A DNA stretch of 23,463 nt from a virus. Under the pieces are notes generated by a model. It was not told where the DNA came from and did no database searches. It saw only the letters and a list, made by a program, of their open reading frames with translations. Of this stretch, positions 21,202 to 23,463 are shown one piece after another. Made by a program: the position numbers and the translations under genes. Each line of letters starts with the position of its first letter. The stretch's first letter is position 1. The stretch covers positions 1 to 23,463 of the IMG/VR virus record IMGVR_UViG_3300005664_000089; one strand, 5' to 3'.

Positions 21202-21385
21202 GAATCCTCCAATGCGTCGGGGCGTAATAGACGTACATTTCTGTGCCGCCGCTTCCGATGAACCATAGCCGCCCGCGCCGTTTCATCATCTGGACGTTCC
21301 GCGCGCCGTCTTGATCATGGATCTTGGTTTCGACCAAAACGCCCTCTGGCGCTGTCGAAATGTCGTACCAGCCATTTTTGCTCAT
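21197..21385 (-). CDS. DUF551 family small phage protein
   Basis: The 62-residue protein starts with GWYDISTAPEGVLVETKIHD and ends with YVYYAPTHWRIP, the start and end signatures of DUF551-like proteins (Trp-x-x-Ile-Ser-Thr-Ala-Pro ... Pro-Thr-His-Trp). This family is widespread in phages and of unknown function. The start overlaps the previous stop (ATGA), and the stop overlaps a very short frame. The sequence is complete for the family. Confidence 0.8.
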   Translation of the reverse strand: MSKNGWYDISTAPEGVLVETKIHDQDGARNVQMMKRRGRLWFIGSGGTEMYVYYAPTHWRIP

Positions 21386-21570
21386 GGCCTATCGTCCTCT
21401 CGCTGTGTGGGGGTGGGGGAGGCCGCAATCGCGAGATCGGCCAGCCGGCGGTATTCGTCTCGAATGGGCTCGGATGTCGCTTCCCAATACGGGCACGGCA
21501 TTAAGCGGCGGCGCTTGTCCGTGATGACGCCGTGATATATCGCCCTCGCGACCGCTTCCCGCGTACTCAT
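21382..21570 (-). CDS. Small phage accessory protein
   Basis: I choose the ATG at 21570 because it overlaps the previous stop (ATGA) and begins STREAVARAIYHGV, a typical start for small accessory proteins of phages; longer frames run over the HNH gene. The product has 62 residues, with CPYWEATSEPIRDEYRRLAD near residues 25-44 forming a helix, and ends in a Thr/Pro/Arg-rich tail. The function is not known. Confidence 0.65.
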   Translation of the reverse strand: MSTREAVARAIYHGVITDKRRRLMPCPYWEATSEPIRDEYRRLADLAIAASPTPTQREDDRP

Positions 21571-21935
21571 GACGTTTCCTGGATGGACAATGTCAGGCAA
21601 CAAGCCGCTTGCTGCTTGGCAATTCTGAATGCTCGGGCTCGTTGCTTTCGCCCAGTTGTCCCATCCCGCCACTGGATATTCCCAAACATGAAATGGAACC
21701 ATTCCAGCGGGAGGAGATCGCCCTTAATTTTGTTGCAAATCATGCAGGCAAAAACGATCTTGCTGTAAAGATGGTTGGGGGCCAACCAAGCCTTGCTCTC
21801 AGGCCATACATGATCCCTCGTGCGGGTATTTGGAAAACCCTTCTTCCTCGTCAACGGCCCCTGACACCAAAAGCAAACCTTGCCATTCGCCCCCGGCCAA
21901 TAATGACGGCTCCAGTCAGCCATCCTCCCGCTCAT
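21567..21935 (-). CDS. HNH endonuclease-like zinc protein
   Basis: From ATG 21935 (overlapping the previous stop, ATGA) the product has 122 residues. CFWC near residues 21-24 and ACMICN near 63-68 form a zinc site; between them RDHVWPES provides the Asp-His of an HNH motif, and CNKIKGD the Asn and Lys. This matches small HNH nucleases of the 5-methylcytosine restriction/phage type. It could nick DNA during packaging or attack competing DNA. It is different in sequence from the HNH-AP2 protein at 17497. An Arg/Lys-rich tail follows. Confidence 0.75.
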   Translation of the reverse strand: MSGRMADWSRHYWPGANGKVCFWCQGPLTRKKGFPNTRTRDHVWPESKAWLAPNHLYSKIVFACMICNKIKGDLLPLEWFHFMFGNIQWRDGTTGRKQRARAFRIAKQQAACCLTLSIQETS

Positions 21936-22498
21936 TGCCTCTGCTCCTGGAGGGAGGAGGGGGAGGGCTTGAAGCTGATCGCGACGACCCAGGGGTTGTC
22001 GAGCCATGCTGTTTTGCCGTTGATGTCGCTCCAAAGACCACGGAACGCGCTGGCGTAGGGTCGCTCGGGCCAATGCGGCAGGATCGGCTTCGCTACGCCT
22101 TCCGCCTTGGCGTCTTCCTCGCTGATGTCCTGGAGCCGTTCGACCTTTACGGCGGTCACCTCAAGCGTGATCCGGGAGGCCCAGCGGGGCATGTGGATCG
22201 AAGGCTTGGGCTTCGTCCAGTCGCCGTTCTCCGGGTTGCCGTCCGCCCAATACCAGGGCGGCAGGGTGCCATCCTTGTCGATGTCGAGACGGTCATAGGA
22301 AAACGCCTCCCGCACCCACAGCCGATCGCCAACCTCGTAGCCCAGCCCCTTTTGTTCGGGAAACCGCTTCACGATGGCTTCCTTGCCATCAAACAATGAC
22401 TGCGGCTTGACGACCCGCCGCGTCTGCGTCTTCCGACCTTCAAGGATCGCCCGGACCATTGGCCCGCTAAACAAAATTGGAATTTCCCGCCCACTCAT
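21932..22498 (-). CDS. ASCH/PUA-like phage protein
   Basis: The 188-residue protein begins IPILFSGPMVRAILEGRKTQ and TRRVVKPQ, which with GDRLWVREAF, HMPRWASRITLEVT, RLQDISEEDAKAEG and a C-terminal NPWVVAISF is the full motif series of a very common phage family with an ASCH-like fold. ASCH domains resemble RNA-binding PUA domains; the substrate here is unknown. The start overlaps the previous stop by 4 bases and the end overlaps the HNH gene likewise. The protein appears complete. Confidence 0.85.
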   Translation of the reverse strand: MSGREIPILFSGPMVRAILEGRKTQTRRVVKPQSLFDGKEAIVKRFPEQKGLGYEVGDRLWVREAFSYDRLDIDKDGTLPPWYWADGNPENGDWTKPKPSIHMPRWASRITLEVTAVKVERLQDISEEDAKAEGVAKPILPHWPERPYASAFRGLWSDINGKTAWLDNPWVVAISFKPSPSSLQEQRQ

Positions 22499-22701
22499 GC
22501 GCGCACCTGAAGCTGTGGGAGGCGCTGTCCAAACGATAGCGGAATCCGGCCTTTTTCAGCGGGTGCTAGCCAAATAGATTCGCCGGTTTTATTGTGTTTC
22601 TGAGCGCTGTCGCCTAACCTACCGTTAGACGATTCCCCACCAAATGCCCTGTAAACCAGGGGGGTGCTATCCAAATCCGGAAATATGCTATCCAAATTCA
22701 C
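22495..22701 (-). CDS. Small unknown protein linked to integrase by GTGA overlap
   Basis: The frame begins with GTG 22701, which overlaps the integrase stop, and ends in an ATGA overlap with the ASCH-like gene, giving 68 residues. The double overlap favours a real gene. The sequence (NLDSIFPDLDSTPLVYRAFG and ESIWLAPAEKGRIPLSF) matches nothing I know. Part of its coding capacity consists of the 12-base repeats, which gives the LDSI/LDST duplication. It could be a directionality factor by position, but it lacks the basic helix-turn-helix look of Xis. It might instead be non-coding repeat sequence. Confidence 0.45.
   Translation of the reverse strand: MNLDSIFPDLDSTPLVYRAFGGESSNGRLGDSAQKHNKTGESIWLAPAEKGRIPLSFGQRLPQLQVRA
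22523..22697. repeat. Iterated TGCTATCCAAAT sites beside the integrase gene
   Basis: Two perfect copies lie at 22665-22676 and 22686-22697, spaced by exactly 21 bases (two helical turns). A third copy with one mismatch is at 22564-22575 and a fourth with three mismatches at 22523-22534. All have the same orientation. Such phased direct repeats next to an integrase gene are usual for Xis or integrase arm-type binding sites, or for repressor operators. No att core can be identified in the window. The sites overlap the doubtful 68-residue frame. Confidence 0.6.
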
Positions 22702-23463
22702 GCTCCTTCTACCTTTCGGATGGCCTCGCGCGCAAGCCTCAATTGGTCGGCTTCTTTGCTGTAATGCGCCACCATGGCAAGGCTTTGGCCCGTTACCGCC
22801 GCGATCTGCTTTTCGGTGCAGCCGGCCTCTGCCAGCTTCACGGTTGCCGACTTGCGCAGGCCGTGGAAAACAAAGCCTTCCCGCCTTATCCGGCCCGCCG
22901 GTTCCTTCGTCATTTCCCGACCCCACATGGCATGGAACTGATCAACCGTGAATTGCGAGCCGTCCACCCTCGAAACCAGGTAGAGCGCCCCGCGCGTCCG
23001 GCATTCCTCAATGACCGGCAGAAGCTCCCGGTGAAGCGGAATCCGCATGGGCTTGCTGGTCTTGGCCTGCCTGACGGTAACGATCCCGTCCTTGATCTGG
23101 CCCATGTGCATTTCCAGCACGTCGCCAAGGCGCTGCCCGGTATAGAGGGCCAATGCGCAGGCTATCCGAAGTTCCGCCCGCATGTGGCCGGAAGCCTCCC
23201 AAGCCCATGTCGGCCACGGGCGATGTTCCCCGATCTTCAGCTTGTCGATTCCGTTAGCCGGATTATCCGACGCAAAGCCCCGCTGGCGTCCCCATTTGTA
23301 CAGCGCCGCAATGGCGCGGATCATGGCGTTGGCCTTGGCCGGGGTGGCGCCTAGCCCGTCGCGGATCGCAGCAATGTGAGCGGGTCCGATGTCGGACGGC
23401 TCAAAGTGGCCGATGTCCTTTTTCAGCGTCCCCATGTATCGGTCGTATTCCCGGCGCGTGGAG
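22698..23463 (-). CDS. int: Tyrosine integrase (5' end outside window)
   Basis: The frame is still open at the right edge (STRREYDRYMGTLKKDIG before and after the first internal ATG at 23435), so the N-terminus is missing. Counting from that ATG, a SAM-like core-binding domain spans about 1-65 and the catalytic domain about 80-240. It contains TGQRLGDVLEM with Arg102, TSKPMRI with Lys128, HGLRKSA with His191 and Arg194, and MVAHYSKEAD with the candidate nucleophile Tyr225. At the usual second His position (Leu-Gly-His) there is Thr-Gly-Gln217. It catalyses prophage integration and excision. Confidence 0.9.
   Translation of the reverse strand, partial: STRREYDRYMGTLKKDIGHFEPSDIGPAHIAAIRDGLGATPAKANAMIRAIAALYKWGRQRGFASDNPANGIDKLKIGEHRPWPTWAWEASGHMRAELRIACALALYTGQRLGDVLEMHMGQIKDGIVTVRQAKTSKPMRIPLHRELLPVIEECRTRGALYLVSRVDGSQFTVDQFHAMWGREMTKEPAGRIRREGFVFHGLRKSATVKLAEAGCTEKQIAAVTGQSLAMVAHYSKEADQLRLAREAIRKVEGA

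Noticed and set aside
22702-22926. Longer N-terminus for the 68-residue protein.
   Set aside because: The extension runs antisense-frame through the conserved integrase C-terminus and is a shadow.
1-23463. CRISPR array, insertion sequence ends, rRNA.
   Set aside because: No regularly spaced repeats, no transposase gene and no rRNA-like segments were seen.

Overview
The window is the right-hand part of an integrated tailed phage (a siphovirus-type prophage). The host is most likely an alphaproteobacterium, probably Hyphomicrobiales (rhizobial group). I infer this from the moderately GC-rich coding style, the gene-transfer-agent-like tail assembly chaperone pair, and several small phage families that I associate with rhizobial prophages. 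No host gene is visible. Terminase, portal and major capsid genes must lie to the left of base 1.

Bases 1-15520 (+ strand) form a packed late operon. It starts with small head-surface-type proteins (5-1435). Connector and head-tail completion proteins follow: a phiE125 gp8-like connector, an SPP1 gp16-like closure protein, an HK97 gp10-like protein and a DUF3168 protein. Then come the major tail protein, two tail assembly chaperone frames joined by a likely -1 frameshift at 4864-4870, a 522-residue tape measure protein, distal tail proteins, an NlpC/P60 peptidase and a 1203-residue tail tip protein. Fibre proteins and a beta-helix tailspike end this part. Most genes touch or overlap through ATGA, GTGA or TGATG junctions.

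Bases 15517-16119 hold a leftward two-gene cargo unit (a Tat-exported protein and a 52-residue membrane protein) with a candidate promoter of its own and a candidate RNA switch between its genes.

Bases 16187-19506 (+ strand) are the lysis region: a holin-like protein, two exported small proteins, a helix-turn-helix protein, a C-terminally anchored endolysin, and nested Rz/Rz1 spanins. Inside this region an HNH-AP2 endonuclease cassette splits a small conserved phage gene (exon-like halves at 17316-17387 and 17998-18042). Between that gene and the endolysin lie about 225 bases packed with stem-loops. Two separate segments of this RNA are complementary to one site just upstream of the endolysin start, an arrangement like the C4 antisense RNA of phages P1 and P7. 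This is the most interesting candidate system in the window.

Bases 19519-23463 (- strand) are a leftward operon of small accessory genes. Reading from the right, it begins with a tyrosine integrase cut by the window edge. It continues through a small unknown protein, an ASCH-like protein, an HNH nuclease, a DUF551 protein, zinc-ribbon-like proteins and two tandem paralogues. Copies of a 12-base repeat, two of them exactly 21 bases apart, lie just beyond the 3' end of the integrase.
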